Shown here: piece after piece, positions 1-9,452 of the stretch
Layout of the letters: each line of letters begins with the position of its first letter
How positions within the stretch are numbered: position 1 is the stretch's first letter
DNA from: DATFMH01 sp035267045
GTDB lineage: Bacteria; Bacteroidota; Rhodothermia; Balneolales; DATFMH01
NCBI GenBank assembly: GCA_035267045.1
Contig: DATFMH010000147.1
Coordinates: forward strand, 72,989 to 136,988
DNA: 64,000 bases
Direction of reading: 5' to 3'
Position numbers and translations under genes: made by a program
Notes under the pieces: model-generated
What the model was told of the DNA's origin: nothing
What the model saw: only the letters and a program-made list of their open reading frames with translations
Database searches by the model: none

Positions 1-601
1 GTGCCGCCGTATGGGCATACATTTTCTTTTCAGGCAGATATTTGTAACCAAAACCCACCGCTTTGGTCAAACGTTTAATCTGATCCTGTTTACCTGTCAA
101 AAAATACCATCCTTTTTTTGCTCCCGGTTTACCAAGACTACTAAGTGTATCGACATACGCTTTTTTCTTGGCAGCGGCGATTTTATATGTATCATGTGGA
201 TCGAAACTGACAGTTATAATTTTGTAATCCTTACCGGGTGACCAGTCAAGTTTCTTAACTCCGTTCATCATTCCATGAATGATCATGGGACATAACATCG
301 GACAGGTGAAATATGCCAGATCTAAAATAACAGGCTTATTCCCTTTAAGTATCTGACCAATGGTTACGGGTTTACCCTCAGAATCCAGGAAAGAGATATC
401 TTTAGGTACCTTTTTCCCTAGTTTTTCTGTGATACCTACTCCTTCAAGGCCACGGGCTTTATTCAAAGCTCGTTGAGCAAGAACGTTATTGGTAGTAATA
501 AATAATAAAATAAAGAACGCTACAATCAGCGAGTAAGAAAATCGACAGCGTTTGTTACTTATTCTCTTTCGGAGAGTTTGTGTTTTGATTTTCTTTAACA
601 T
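1..601 (-). CDS. SCO1/SenC family copper chaperone (3' end cut by window edge)
   Basis: About 200 residues are visible on the minus strand, reading from an ATG at 601 off the left edge without a stop. Residues 25-42 form a hydrophobic signal or anchor ending in VLAQ. The copper-binding CxxxC is present (C100 and C104, in the context TCPMLCPM), as is the later conserved histidine (H197, context YAHTAA) and a VSFDP segment typical of the thioredoxin-like SCO fold. SCO proteins deliver copper to the CuA site of cytochrome oxidase subunit II in the periplasm. The start overlaps the previous gene by 47 bp; I prefer it because it gives a basic N-terminus before the hydrophobic segment. Position after the complex III genes suggests oxidase subunit genes follow to the left, outside the window (inference). 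Confidence 0.9.
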   Translation of the reverse strand, partial: MLKKIKTQTLRKRISNKRCRFSYSLIVAFFILLFITTNNVLAQRALNKARGLEGVGITEKLGKKVPKDISFLDSEGKPVTIGQILKGNKPVILDLAYFTCPMLCPMIIHGMMNGVKKLDWSPGKDYKIITVSFDPHDTYKIAAAKKKAYVDTLSSLGKPGAKKGWYFLTGKQDQIKRLTKAVGFGYKYLPEKKMYAHTAA

Positions 602-965
602 ATAAAGATATAGCACTATCAATAGGAATTCGGTATAAACCTTTTTTAAGGTCTACTATTCCATATGATGTTAATATTTGATGTTCTTGAGCCCTTTTTT
701 GGCTAATTTGATAATTAACGCTTTGATCGTTGACCTGTTGTTCTATCTCATAAGAATTATAGGTATAGATATTATATGCGATAATTATAAGCATGACAAC
801 TAGACTCAATCCGGTCACTACCCAGAAAACGAGTCTTTTCAGATTAAGAGTATCTTCAGTGACCCCTTCATCAAGGGAATGGATAAACTCCTCTTCATCT
901 TCTATTTGGAAATTTCCTTCTTCAGGATTCAATTCTTTTGAATTATCAAGATCCTTTGAACTCAT
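555..965 (-). CDS. Small single-span membrane protein between actF and SCO
   Basis: I do not recognise a named family. The 136-residue product has an acidic cytoplasmic-looking N-terminus (rich in Glu and Asp, residues 1-40), one strong membrane helix at about residues 44-69, and a short extracytoplasmic tail with no cysteines. It starts 18 bp after actF and its end overlaps the SCO start, so it is surely cotranscribed with both. From position it could be an accessory or assembly subunit of complex III or of the terminal oxidase; that is inference only. Start ATG at 965. Confidence 0.8.
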   Translation of the reverse strand: MSSKDLDNSKELNPEEGNFQIEDEEEFIHSLDEGVTEDTLNLKRLVFWVVTGLSLVVMLIIIAYNIYTYNSYEIEQQVNDQSVNYQISQKRAQEHQILTSYGIVDLKKGLYRIPIDSAISLYVKENQNTNSPKENK

Positions 966-983
966 CTTATTCTACCAGCTAAA

Positions 984-2174
984 TTAGTGTTTATTTAATG
1001 AATCAGCCAATAATGGGTCGTTTTTCGGTATCATACTATGCTTTTTGAAGGTATTGAAAAACAGCCCGAGGAATATACAACCCAATCCAATTAAAGTTGC
1101 GAAATCAAGCCAGCTTATCTGGATACCTGATTTATGGAGATTAGGCATTACCAGCCAGTATAATTCAACAAATTGCATAAACAGAACCCAAATCGAAATA
1201 TACTTTAAAACTTTCAAACTACCTTTGGCCCCTTTGCCAAGTAAAACAGTAAAGGGAATTACAAAACGGCCGAAGAGTATTAACCAACCTACATATATCC
1301 AGCTGCCATTCAGATGCATATTAAACCATACAACCTCTTCAGGTATATTGGCATAATAAATCAGTAAGAACTGAGCAAAAGCGATGTAGGCATAGAAAAT
1401 TGTGAATGCGAAGAGTAACAAGCCCAAATCATTGAAATGTTTCATGGTAATGGTATTTGCCAGAATTCCTTTCTTCCGCAAATAGAGCAGGATAAGAATC
1501 ATCATGGCAAAGAAAGCCTGAAAACTCATGGCAAAGAAATAAATACCAAAAATTGTGGAGTACCAGTGCGGATCAAGTTCCATGAGCCAGTCGAATGAAG
1601 CGAAGGCGCATGTGATGGCAAAAAGCCATAATCCGGGTCCACTTGTTCTTCTGAGAAGCGTTTGTAATCCCCAATCTCCGGTTTCATCCATTTTAATGGA
1701 GTTCTTATATAATCGGAAACCAAAGAAAGACCATATTCCAAAATAGATAAAATACCGGATGATATAGAACGGGTAGTTCAGATAAGGAGATTTATAGGGC
1801 AGAACTTTACTTGCGGAAATCTCCTGGGGAGTCCAGTGTGTCCATTCAAACAAGTAATGCATCCCAAAAAAGATTGGAATGAAGAGTATGGCTACAATAA
1901 ATATATTTCGAGCCAATACTTCCGGTACCCTTCGGAAAACAACACTATACGATGAATGTGTTACGTGTTGTAACATAACATACATCAGCGATGTCAATGA
2001 CAAGCTTGCAATGAAAACAAAACTGGTCAAATAGGAGAAGTAAAATTGTTCCCTGTTGACAAAATAACCTATTGCACTGGCTATTAGTCCCACTGCTCCA
2101 ATTACGAATAAAGATGTTGTCGCCTTATTATCTTCTGGAAACGACAGTGAGTCTGTTATTTTGATTTTTTTCAT
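984..2174 (-). CDS. actF: Alternative complex III quinol-binding membrane subunit ActF
   Basis: A 396-residue polytopic membrane protein (about ten helices) of the NrfD/PsrC-like family, in the last position of a complete act operon. Alternative complex III oxidises menaquinol and reduces a cytochrome c or directly an oxidase; ActC and ActF are its two large homologous membrane subunits. The segment around residues 100-120 with HYLFEWTHW, and the HWYSTIFGIYFF segment in the middle, are of the kind seen in ActF-type quinol:cytochrome c oxidoreductase proteins. It follows actE by 55 bp. Subunit identity rests on both sequence type and gene order. Confidence 0.93.
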   Translation of the reverse strand: MKKIKITDSLSFPEDNKATTSLFVIGAVGLIASAIGYFVNREQFYFSYLTSFVFIASLSLTSLMYVMLQHVTHSSYSVVFRRVPEVLARNIFIVAILFIPIFFGMHYLFEWTHWTPQEISASKVLPYKSPYLNYPFYIIRYFIYFGIWSFFGFRLYKNSIKMDETGDWGLQTLLRRTSGPGLWLFAITCAFASFDWLMELDPHWYSTIFGIYFFAMSFQAFFAMMILILLYLRKKGILANTITMKHFNDLGLLLFAFTIFYAYIAFAQFLLIYYANIPEEVVWFNMHLNGSWIYVGWLILFGRFVIPFTVLLGKGAKGSLKVLKYISIWVLFMQFVELYWLVMPNLHKSGIQISWLDFATLIGLGCIFLGLFFNTFKKHSMIPKNDPLLADSLNKH

Positions 2175-2229
2175 GATTTACTTTTCAAATATTTATGCTT
2201 AACTCACTTATATATCTGAACAATTTCTA

Positions 2230-3594
2230 TTATTTGAGAGATTTAATATATGCTACTAAAGCCTGAACATCTTGTGACTTACTGACCAAACCTTGTGGCA
2301 TAACAGGTTGAAAGCCTTTGACGATTTGTTTATTTGGATTCATGATAGAATCCTTGATATAATTTTCGTCGGCTTTAACCGTCTTACCGCTTTTCAAAGT
2401 AACTGTTTTATCAAACAGACCTTTCCAAGTAGGCCCAACACCACTTGAACCATCAGTGGTATGGCAGGCATTACATGTTTTCTCCGTATACAATTTCTTG
2501 CCTAAATCAATCAGTTGTGATTGACTCATAGACGATTTTTGCTGGCCGGCCTTCTGCTGTTTGTCTTTCAGCTGCTTTACATATTGTTTTGCCTTGCTTG
2601 AATTGGAAATAGATGCGATATATGCAACTAACGCGTCGAGGTTTTGCTGACTACTGATCAGCCCCACTGGCATAACAGGTTGAAAGCCTTTAACAATTTG
2701 CTTATGAGGTTTCATTATTGATTCTTTGATGTAACTCTCATCGGCAGTCAGTGTTTGTCCATTCGACAGGGTAGTCTTTCTTCCAAATAGATTCTTCCAA
2801 GTAGGCCCAACACCACTGGAACCGTCGGTTGTATGACAGGAATTACATGTTTTCTCGGTATACAGTTTTTTACCCAAAGCAATCATTTGATCAGCACTCA
2901 TCGTTTTCTGCTGTTGTTGACTTGCTTCAGCTTGTTTTTTTGCAGCTTCTTTAGCAGCCTGCAGACTATCTTTATAAGCTGTTATGGCAGAATCAGAAAA
3001 AGTATAACCTTGCAGATCTGCTTTAGTGGCGTGCTGACTTAATTGCAAAGCTCTGATATAAGCTACGATTGCCCATCGGTCATTAACTGGTACCTGGTCT
3101 CTGTAACCGGGCATAACAGCAAAACCGTTTGTGACAACGTCATACAGGAATCCGTCAGCAGAATCACGAAGTGCCGCGGTATGATATGACGGGGGATGGA
3201 GCATTCCGAATTGTATTACCATACCATTACCGTCACCTAACCGGCTGTGACAGGGCGTACAATAGATATCGAATCGTTTTCTACCCCTGTTAACAAGTTT
3301 GGTCGTTATGGGTAAAGGTATTTTTTGTACCCATTTGCCATCTTTGGTTTTTCCATCCCAGAATTTGGTATTTGTCTTTAACCATCCACGTGCCACAGTA
3401 CCTTTAACAGGCATACGCATGGCTCGGTTATCAGAGAAGAATGTATTTTCTTGTTGTGCCTTATACTTTGCCTGATTGAACATGTTTTGTTCGGGTAGAA
3501 TAGGCGGTTTGTGAAATGGCTTACCCCTACAGGCAGATAGAGCCATAGCAAGCAATATAAGAGCTATCGAGCGATTGTTTTTTAATAGTTTCAT
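2230..3594 (-). CDS. actE: ActE: tri-haem cytochrome c lipoprotein of alternative complex III
   Basis: A 454-residue lipoprotein (lipobox LSAC, Cys22). The first part (to about residue 185) is a normal ActE: CTPCH at 112-116 with a likely axial Met161 (MPGY). After an Ala/Gln/Lys-rich linker (about 205-231) come two further cytochrome c domains, CNSCH at 250-254 with Met308 and CNACH at 374-378 with Met432. These two are about 70 % identical to each other by eye count and 124 residues apart. Described ActE subunits from Rhodothermus and Flavobacterium carry one haem, so this is an enlarged form that may carry electrons onward to the oxidase (inference). I start at ATG 3594; the frame also opens with a TTG two codons earlier. 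Lies between actD and actF. Confidence 0.93.
   Translation of the reverse strand: MKLLKNNRSIALILLAMALSACRGKPFHKPPILPEQNMFNQAKYKAQQENTFFSDNRAMRMPVKGTVARGWLKTNTKFWDGKTKDGKWVQKIPLPITTKLVNRGRKRFDIYCTPCHSRLGDGNGMVIQFGMLHPPSYHTAALRDSADGFLYDVVTNGFAVMPGYRDQVPVNDRWAIVAYIRALQLSQHATKADLQGYTFSDSAITAYKDSLQAAKEAAKKQAEASQQQQKTMSADQMIALGKKLYTEKTCNSCHTTDGSSGVGPTWKNLFGRKTTLSNGQTLTADESYIKESIMKPHKQIVKGFQPVMPVGLISSQQNLDALVAYIASISNSSKAKQYVKQLKDKQQKAGQQKSSMSQSQLIDLGKKLYTEKTCNACHTTDGSSGVGPTWKGLFDKTVTLKSGKTVKADENYIKDSIMNPNKQIVKGFQPVMPQGLVSKSQDVQALVAYIKSLK
2236..2901 (-). repeat. Tandem duplication inside actE (two cytochrome c domains)
   Basis: Copy 1 spans about 2901-2608 and copy 2 about 2529-2236, a period of 372 bp (124 codons). 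The two copies stay similar at DNA level, especially over the haem motif and the segment after it (for example the stretches around 2430-2500 and 2800-2870), and the downstream KQIVKGFQPVMP segment is identical in protein. This points to a fairly recent duplication or to homogenisation between copies. Confidence 0.9.
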
Positions 3595-3637
3595 CTGCAA
3601 TGTCTTAGCTTTTTAAACCAAATCCAATGAGTAATTG

Positions 3638-4183
3638 TTAATCGTAGATCTTTTCGAGATTCACAGCTTCTGCATCTTTCAGCAATTCAGTTGTTTTATA
3701 TTCTGAAAACAGGGCGTCTTCTGATTCTATATAAAGGAAGAAACCGTCATCTGATGCCTTATTGAAGTTTTCAGAGTTGAATAATGGATTATATGGTTTC
3801 GGTAATCCATTTAAAAACAACATTCCAAATACTGCACCGAAAGACGATAACAGCACTGTCAATTCGAATGCAATAGGAACATAAATCGGGGGATCAATCA
3901 AGGGTTTTCCACTGATACTCAGTGGCATAGCCGATGACATAACCCACACCATTAACCAGACAGCCCCTATTAATCCAACCAGCCCGAAGCCGAGAACTAT
4001 CCATCCTAATTTAGATTTTTTCAATCCCATGGCTTTTTCAATCCCATGAATAGGGAATGGACTGAACGTATCAAATTTATTATAGCCGGCATTATTAACT
4101 GCTTCGGCAGCATGCAATAAGGTAGCAGGATTCTGAAATTCCGCTAATATACCGTGTAATTGTTTGTTTTCTTTCGTTTCCAT
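3638..4183 (-). CDS. actD: Alternative complex III subunit ActD (DUF3341)
   Basis: A 181-residue protein with a soluble N-terminal region opening with a segment on filling and alternating between partners (residues 10-50, ending in the conserved FSPFPIHG), then two membrane helices (about 62-83 and 103-127). This is the DUF3341 layout of ActD, a small membrane subunit. It ends 43 bp before actE and starts 13 bp after actC, inside the act operon. Start ATG at 4183. Confidence 0.93.
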   Translation of the reverse strand: METKENKQLHGILAEFQNPATLLHAAEAVNNAGYNKFDTFSPFPIHGIEKAMGLKKSKLGWIVLGFGLVGLIGAVWLMVWVMSSAMPLSISGKPLIDPPIYVPIAFELTVLLSSFGAVFGMLFLNGLPKPYNPLFNSENFNKASDDGFFLYIESEDALFSEYKTTELLKDAEAVNLEKIYD

Positions 4184-4196
4184 ATACGATCGTTAT

Positions 4197-5630
4197 TTAA
4201 ACACTCTCATTGGGTTGAATAACAATTGATCCGGCGCCGTTAGAGCCTTCAAGTTGGTCATCTTCCTCATAATAATGGGGGTCCGCTTGCGGCAAGCCAG
4301 CCTTAACTTCTGAGATGGCTACCATGGGTAAGAACCTCAGGAATAGAAGGAAAAAGGTGAAAAACAATCCGAATGTCCCGACATATGTTAAGTAGTCAAC
4401 CCATGTTGGTGAGTAATAAGCCCAGGATGAGGGCATAAAATCGGTAGCCAGAGAAGCGACAATAATCATAAATCGCTCATACCACATACCAATATTGGCG
4501 AAAGTGGCGACGAGAAATGTGAGTGTAACGCTTCGCCTCACTTTCTTAAACCACATGAACTGTGGATTAATCACATTACAGAACATCAATATCCAGAATC
4601 CCCATGCGTAAGGTCCTACTACGTATAGCCAGAAGATCCCCCGTTCATAAATGTAACCGCTGTACCATGACATAAATCCTTCCATCAGGTACGAAAAGGC
4701 CACCATATTACCAGTTACCATCATAATGATATTCATCTTCTCCATGATATCGACGGTCATGATATCCTCCAGGCCGTAAATTTTTCTGGAGATGATCATA
4801 AGTGAGACAACCATGGCGAAACCGGAATAAATAGCCCCGGCAACAAAATAGGGCGGAAATATTGTACTGTGCCAACCCGGTACATTTGAAACTGACATAT
4901 CGAAAGACACGATTGTGTGTACCGATAATACCAGCGGCGTGGCCAAACCAGCCAGAATCATGTAAGCTTTTTCATAGTTCAGCCAGTGACGATTGCTTCC
5001 TGTCCATCCAAGTGCAAACATTCCATAGAAAAATCGAGATGTTTTACTTTTAACGCGATCACGTAAGGTCGCGAGGTCGGGAATTAAACCGACATACCAG
5101 AACAACAGCGAAACGGTGAAATAAGTACTAACCGCAAATACGTCCCATAACAACGGTGAACTAAAGTTCGGCCACATGCCCATCTGATTCGGAACCGGAA
5201 ACACCCAGTAGATGACCCATATACGTCCGACGTGAAAAGCCGGAAATAAACCGGCACACATTACGGCAAATATGGTCATAGCTTCTGCAAAACGGTTAAT
5301 AGCTGTTCTCCAGTGCTGGCGAAATAGAAAAAGAATAGCAGATATTAACGTACCCGCATGACCAATACCGACCCACCATACAAAGTTAATAATAGCCCAG
5401 CCCCAACCGGCAGGGTTATTCAGACCCCACACGCCAAGACCTTCCCAGACTAAATAACTTAGCAGGGCTACTAACAATAGTAGCAATAAATTGGCCACAC
5501 CAAAGGCTATATACCAACCTTTTGGAGTTTCTCTCTCAGGTATGTCACCTATGAGCGCCGTTATGCTACCAAACGTATGGTTTCCTTGCACTAAAGGCGG
5601 CTCTGGCACAAATTCGTAAGACTTACTCAT
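4197..5630 (-). CDS. actC: Alternative complex III quinol-binding subunit ActC (NrfD/PsrC family)
   Basis: A 477-residue polytopic protein with about ten membrane helices. The N-terminal [13 protein letters not shown] segment before the first helix and the later [18 protein letters not shown] segment are typical of ActC proteins in the NrfD/PsrC family. In alternative complex III it binds menaquinol and contacts the iron-sulfur part of ActB. The C-terminus is a charged cytoplasmic-type tail. It follows actB by 52 bp. Start ATG at 5630. Confidence 0.94.
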   Translation of the reverse strand: MSKSYEFVPEPPLVQGNHTFGSITALIGDIPERETPKGWYIAFGVANLLLLLLVALLSYLVWEGLGVWGLNNPAGWGWAIINFVWWVGIGHAGTLISAILFLFRQHWRTAINRFAEAMTIFAVMCAGLFPAFHVGRIWVIYWVFPVPNQMGMWPNFSSPLLWDVFAVSTYFTVSLLFWYVGLIPDLATLRDRVKSKTSRFFYGMFALGWTGSNRHWLNYEKAYMILAGLATPLVLSVHTIVSFDMSVSNVPGWHSTIFPPYFVAGAIYSGFAMVVSLMIISRKIYGLEDIMTVDIMEKMNIIMMVTGNMVAFSYLMEGFMSWYSGYIYERGIFWLYVVGPYAWGFWILMFCNVINPQFMWFKKVRRSVTLTFLVATFANIGMWYERFMIIVASLATDFMPSSWAYYSPTWVDYLTYVGTFGLFFTFFLLFLRFLPMVAISEVKAGLPQADPHYYEEDDQLEGSNGAGSIVIQPNESV

Positions 5631-5682
5631 GTCCAGTTTTGTTTCTTGTTAAAATTTCAGAAAACTCAATTAGAATTTCAGT

Positions 5683-8600
5683 TTAACTCATTTTAGGATT
5701 CGGATTGCGAATCTTGGCAAGATATGATGTTCTCGGTCGTGTATTTAAGACATCCAGCATAATGTAGTTCCTTTCGTTATGCTTAACCTTGACAACTTTA
5801 CTATTCGGATCAGAAATATCACCGAAGTTAATGGCATTAGCCGGGCAAGCTTGTTGGCAAGCTGTTTGAACCGAACCATCAACAGGTTTGAACGATTGAT
5901 TCTTCGTTTCAAGCTGCCGGTCGATTTGAGCCCGATTAAGTCGTTGAACGCAATAGGTACATTTCTCCATAACTCCACGAAAACGAACCGTTACATCCGG
6001 GTTCATAGCCATTTGTATAACCTCAGGATCATCACCAGAGGACAGGAATTCTTTCGAGAAGTTGAAGAAATTGAATCGACGAACCTTATAAGGACAGTTG
6101 TTAGCACAATAACGCGTACCAATACATCTGTTATAGGTCATTTGGTTCAATCCGGTCCTACTGTGTGTTGTTGCGGCTACAGGACAAACTTCCTCGCAGG
6201 GCGCCAACTCACATTGCATACATGGAACCGGCTGGTGAATGATTTCGGGATCTCCGGCATCATTACCAATAAAGTAACGGTCGGTACGAACCCAATGCAT
6301 TTCCCGGCCGCGTTTAACCTGTTCCTTACCAACTACAGGTATATTATTTTCGGCCTGGCATGCAATTGTACAAGTTCCGCAACCGATGCAGGAATTAAGA
6401 TCGATTGACATACCCCATTGTGGCAAATAATCATAGCCTTCCTGGGGTGTGTAAAGAGCATCCGGAAACTTACGGTAACTTTTCTTTTCTATACCGGCCA
6501 CTTCTTCCATTTCCGGAGCAAAATGTGGATCCTCACGATATGTATCCAAAGTGCCCTGACGTGCCAACGGGCGGCCTTCCATACTACTATGGTCTTGCGT
6601 GGATGCAATACTGTAGTATTCTCCGGTTTTTTTAACGGTTACACTTGTGTGATAAAGAGGATTATCCGTTGTAACAAATGGAAATACATTTTTGCTTTCA
6701 AACTTGTGCACTTCAAAAGGCAACGTTTTGTATTTGTTATCAACGTAAATACCAAAGTCATCGTCAGCAATACGGCCTATACCTTTTCTACCGTATCCTG
6801 CCCATATTGTTATACTGTTATCAGCATGGCCGGGTAGTACCCAGGCTGCTAATTTAACAGTTTTGCCTCCGGATGTAATACTGACAACATCTTCATTTTT
6901 GACTCCGAATGTTGCAGCTGTTTTAAGACTCATCAGAGCCACATTATCCCATGTTATCTTTGTAACGGGATCAGGTAATTCCTGTAACCAACCGATATTT
7001 CCGTAGCGGCCATCGATAATTTTGTTATCAGGTTTAATTACCAGCTCTATTTCATTATCACCCGGTTTTTTTGCTTGTGCAAAGGCCTGATTCATATAAG
7101 TAGCAAAAGAGGAACTTAATGAAACCCGGGGAGTATCAAACTCAGTATTAGGAAGGATTCCATCGTGAAGGATCTTTTCCCACTGATTCTCAAAATTGGT
7201 AGAGGAGAGGTACGATTTCCATGTTTCTCTTACCAATTTATGTCCATCACCCGATGTACCATTTATAATAGCGTATAAGTATTCGATCTCACTTTTCCCA
7301 CCATATAACGGTTGAATCATCGGCTGAATAACTGATTTTACTCCTGTATAAGAAGTCCCATCTCCCCATTGCTCGAGAAAATGAGCACGATTGACATGCC
7401 ACTGTGTCTGGCGGGCTGTCTCATCGTGGTACTGAGATAATAAAACAGTCGTTTTTGTAGCTTTCAGAGCTGAACTAAAATCGAGATCGGATGGTGCTGT
7501 AAATACTGGATTTGTACCGATCATCACAAGAGCATCATATTTACCCGCTTTTAAGTCGCGGGTTAACTCATAAAAGCGCTGCGTATCATTACCTGTCTCA
7601 AATGTCGGAACATCGTAATAAGATACGGTCTTATCTTTGTTCTCAAGAGCCATGTTTATAGCAGCTACCGCGGCGTGTACAGCCGGGTTTTGATCGTTAC
7701 CGGCAGCGACAATGCTCTCACCTTTATTATTTAATAAGTCTTCGGTAAGTACACTGACCCAGCTATGATTGCTGAAATGATTATTATATCCTTTAAATGC
7801 TTCCAGACCGCCTATTTTATCAGCTAATGAAGCGGCAAGAGCATAGGTAAATAATTCGACTTCGCTGTTTTTAATACGTAATCTGTGATCAGCATTAGAG
7901 CCTGTCAGAGAGTAATTACTTTCAACGGCATAAAGTCGATTCATAGAATCTTTGGTACTCTCCAGGGCACGTCCCCTGGTATAATTACCAATATTCGTAA
8001 CATTTTCAGATCCCTGTTGCAGAAAATCTGCATCCAGCGATACAATTACTTTAGCTTTATCGAAGTGATTGTATGTTCGGAGTTTTTTACCAAATGCCTG
8101 ATTGTTACCCTCTAAAGCATTTTGTTCACCAAATGGTTCATAAGTTACCCATTCGGCATTTTTGAATTTTTTTAAGGCATCTTTCTTAAGCCTGTTAAGT
8201 GTGAGGGATGAATTGGCCTCACATAAGAACGCAACCTTTTTATCGGATGTGAAATTTTGTTTGGCGAAAGAGAGGAAGTCGTCCCATGACTTTTTCTGGC
8301 CATCTGAAGTTATACCGTGAGCACGATCGGGATCGTAAAGGCCAAGAATAGCACCTTGCATTTGGGTATTTGTGTTACCCATACTTGCCGGGTGTTCCGT
8401 ATTCCCTTCAATTTTCGTCGGGCGACCTTCATGGGTTTCAACAACCAATCCGGTTAAGGAGCCGCGATAAGGCATCGCCGTAGCATAATATAAAGGATTA
8501 CCGGGTACTACCTCCTCCGGTCGTGTTTTATAAGGTAGAATCTTCTCTACCGGTCGACGACAAGCTGCAAATCCTGCGAGGGCGATTGAAGCCCCCATGA

Positions 8601-8748
8601 TACGAAGAAAGTTTTTCCTGGACATGCCATCTTTTAATTCGGAAGCATTTTCAGGGAATTCTCTTTCTAAAAATTTTTTGTACTCTTCGTTATTTGCGAG
8701 CTGGTTTAGACTTTTCCAGTATGTAGGATTTTCGTTTGTTTTACTCAT
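5683..8748 (-). CDS. actB: Alternative complex III subunit ActB: molybdopterin-oxidoreductase-like domain fused to a ferredoxin-like domain
   Basis: A 1021-residue fusion. Near the N-terminus, SRKNFLRIMGAS (residues 43-54) plus a hydrophobic stretch ending at Cys63 is the variant twin-arginine signal of this family (Arg-Lys rather than Arg-Arg). The middle is a molybdopterin-oxidoreductase-like domain; in characterised complexes it holds no molybdenum cofactor. From about residue 775 to the end lies a four-cluster ferredoxin-like domain: CIGCGTC begins at C787, CMQC at about C843, then CIGTRYC and CTYC...CQQACP groups. It relays electrons from quinol sites in ActC/ActF towards the haem subunits. 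Gene sits between actA (50 bp upstream) and actC. Confidence 0.95.
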   Translation of the reverse strand: MSKTNENPTYWKSLNQLANNEEYKKFLEREFPENASELKDGMSRKNFLRIMGASIALAGFAACRRPVEKILPYKTRPEEVVPGNPLYYATAMPYRGSLTGLVVETHEGRPTKIEGNTEHPASMGNTNTQMQGAILGLYDPDRAHGITSDGQKKSWDDFLSFAKQNFTSDKKVAFLCEANSSLTLNRLKKDALKKFKNAEWVTYEPFGEQNALEGNNQAFGKKLRTYNHFDKAKVIVSLDADFLQQGSENVTNIGNYTRGRALESTKDSMNRLYAVESNYSLTGSNADHRLRIKNSEVELFTYALAASLADKIGGLEAFKGYNNHFSNHSWVSVLTEDLLNNKGESIVAAGNDQNPAVHAAVAAINMALENKDKTVSYYDVPTFETGNDTQRFYELTRDLKAGKYDALVMIGTNPVFTAPSDLDFSSALKATKTTVLLSQYHDETARQTQWHVNRAHFLEQWGDGTSYTGVKSVIQPMIQPLYGGKSEIEYLYAIINGTSGDGHKLVRETWKSYLSSTNFENQWEKILHDGILPNTEFDTPRVSLSSSFATYMNQAFAQAKKPGDNEIELVIKPDNKIIDGRYGNIGWLQELPDPVTKITWDNVALMSLKTAATFGVKNEDVVSITSGGKTVKLAAWVLPGHADNSITIWAGYGRKGIGRIADDDFGIYVDNKYKTLPFEVHKFESKNVFPFVTTDNPLYHTSVTVKKTGEYYSIASTQDHSSMEGRPLARQGTLDTYREDPHFAPEMEEVAGIEKKSYRKFPDALYTPQEGYDYLPQWGMSIDLNSCIGCGTCTIACQAENNIPVVGKEQVKRGREMHWVRTDRYFIGNDAGDPEIIHQPVPCMQCELAPCEEVCPVAATTHSRTGLNQMTYNRCIGTRYCANNCPYKVRRFNFFNFSKEFLSSGDDPEVIQMAMNPDVTVRFRGVMEKCTYCVQRLNRAQIDRQLETKNQSFKPVDGSVQTACQQACPANAINFGDISDPNSKVVKVKHNERNYIMLDVLNTRPRTSYLAKIRNPNPKMS

Positions 8749-8798
8749 AATTAAATTATGAATTATATAATCTGCTAATATTCAAACTCTGTTGTGTA

Positions 8799-9452
8799 TT
8801 AATAATGGCAACCATCACAATATGTGGGTGCATGGATATTTCTGGCGGCCATGATTTTTTTGCCATAAGCTTCCGGATTTCCATTCGGAGCTTTCCAGTT
8901 CATATTTGTAACCTGGCTGACCGGACGTAAATGGGGTGCCGGGTTTTTGTGACAATTGATGCACCATGCCATATTGAGTGGTTCAACTTGATGTACCACC
9001 TGCATTTTGTCTATACGACCGTGACAGGTTACACAACCAACACCAGCATTGATATGAGCACTATGGTTGAAGTTTACATATTCAGGGAGTTTATTTACCC
9101 GAATCCATTTAATGGGTTCACCGGACTTCCAATGATCTCTTATTTTAGCAATCTGTTTGGGTTTCTTGGAATTAATCTGGCTGTGGCAATTCATACATGT
9201 TTGAGTAGGTGGGATATTCGCATGGGGCGATTTCTCCACAGATGTATGGCAGTATCGGCAATCGATACCCAGTTTACCGGCATGTATAGCGTGACTATAA
9301 GGAATTGGTTGAATTGGCTGGTAACCAACATCTAAATATCTCGGTGAGAAAAAATACCATACACCGAAGATAATGGCATTTAATAATACTATTGAGCCAA
9401 TAGTTAACCTTTTAGGCACACGATTCGCCCATTTGGGGAAAATCTGAGACAT
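8799..9452 (-). CDS. actA: Alternative complex III pentahaem cytochrome c ActA
   Basis: A 217-residue protein with one N-terminal membrane anchor (about residues 17-36) and five CxxCH haem-binding motifs at 65-69, 86-90, 140-144, 164-168 and 212-216. The many extra histidines (such as the FNHSAH segment at 128-133) are likely axial ligands. This is the multihaem subunit that takes electrons from ActB. It is the first gene of the act operon, so the operon promoter should lie in the 444-bp gap upstream. Start ATG at 9452. Confidence 0.95.
   Translation of the reverse strand: MSQIFPKWANRVPKRLTIGSIVLLNAIIFGVWYFFSPRYLDVGYQPIQPIPYSHAIHAGKLGIDCRYCHTSVEKSPHANIPPTQTCMNCHSQINSKKPKQIAKIRDHWKSGEPIKWIRVNKLPEYVNFNHSAHINAGVGCVTCHGRIDKMQVVHQVEPLNMAWCINCHKNPAPHLRPVSQVTNMNWKAPNGNPEAYGKKIMAARNIHAPTYCDGCHY

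Noticed and set aside
5779..6408. A 209-codon open frame on the plus strand inside actB
   Set aside because: It lies wholly opposite the ferredoxin-like part of actB, whose motifs are intact, and the translation has no family features.
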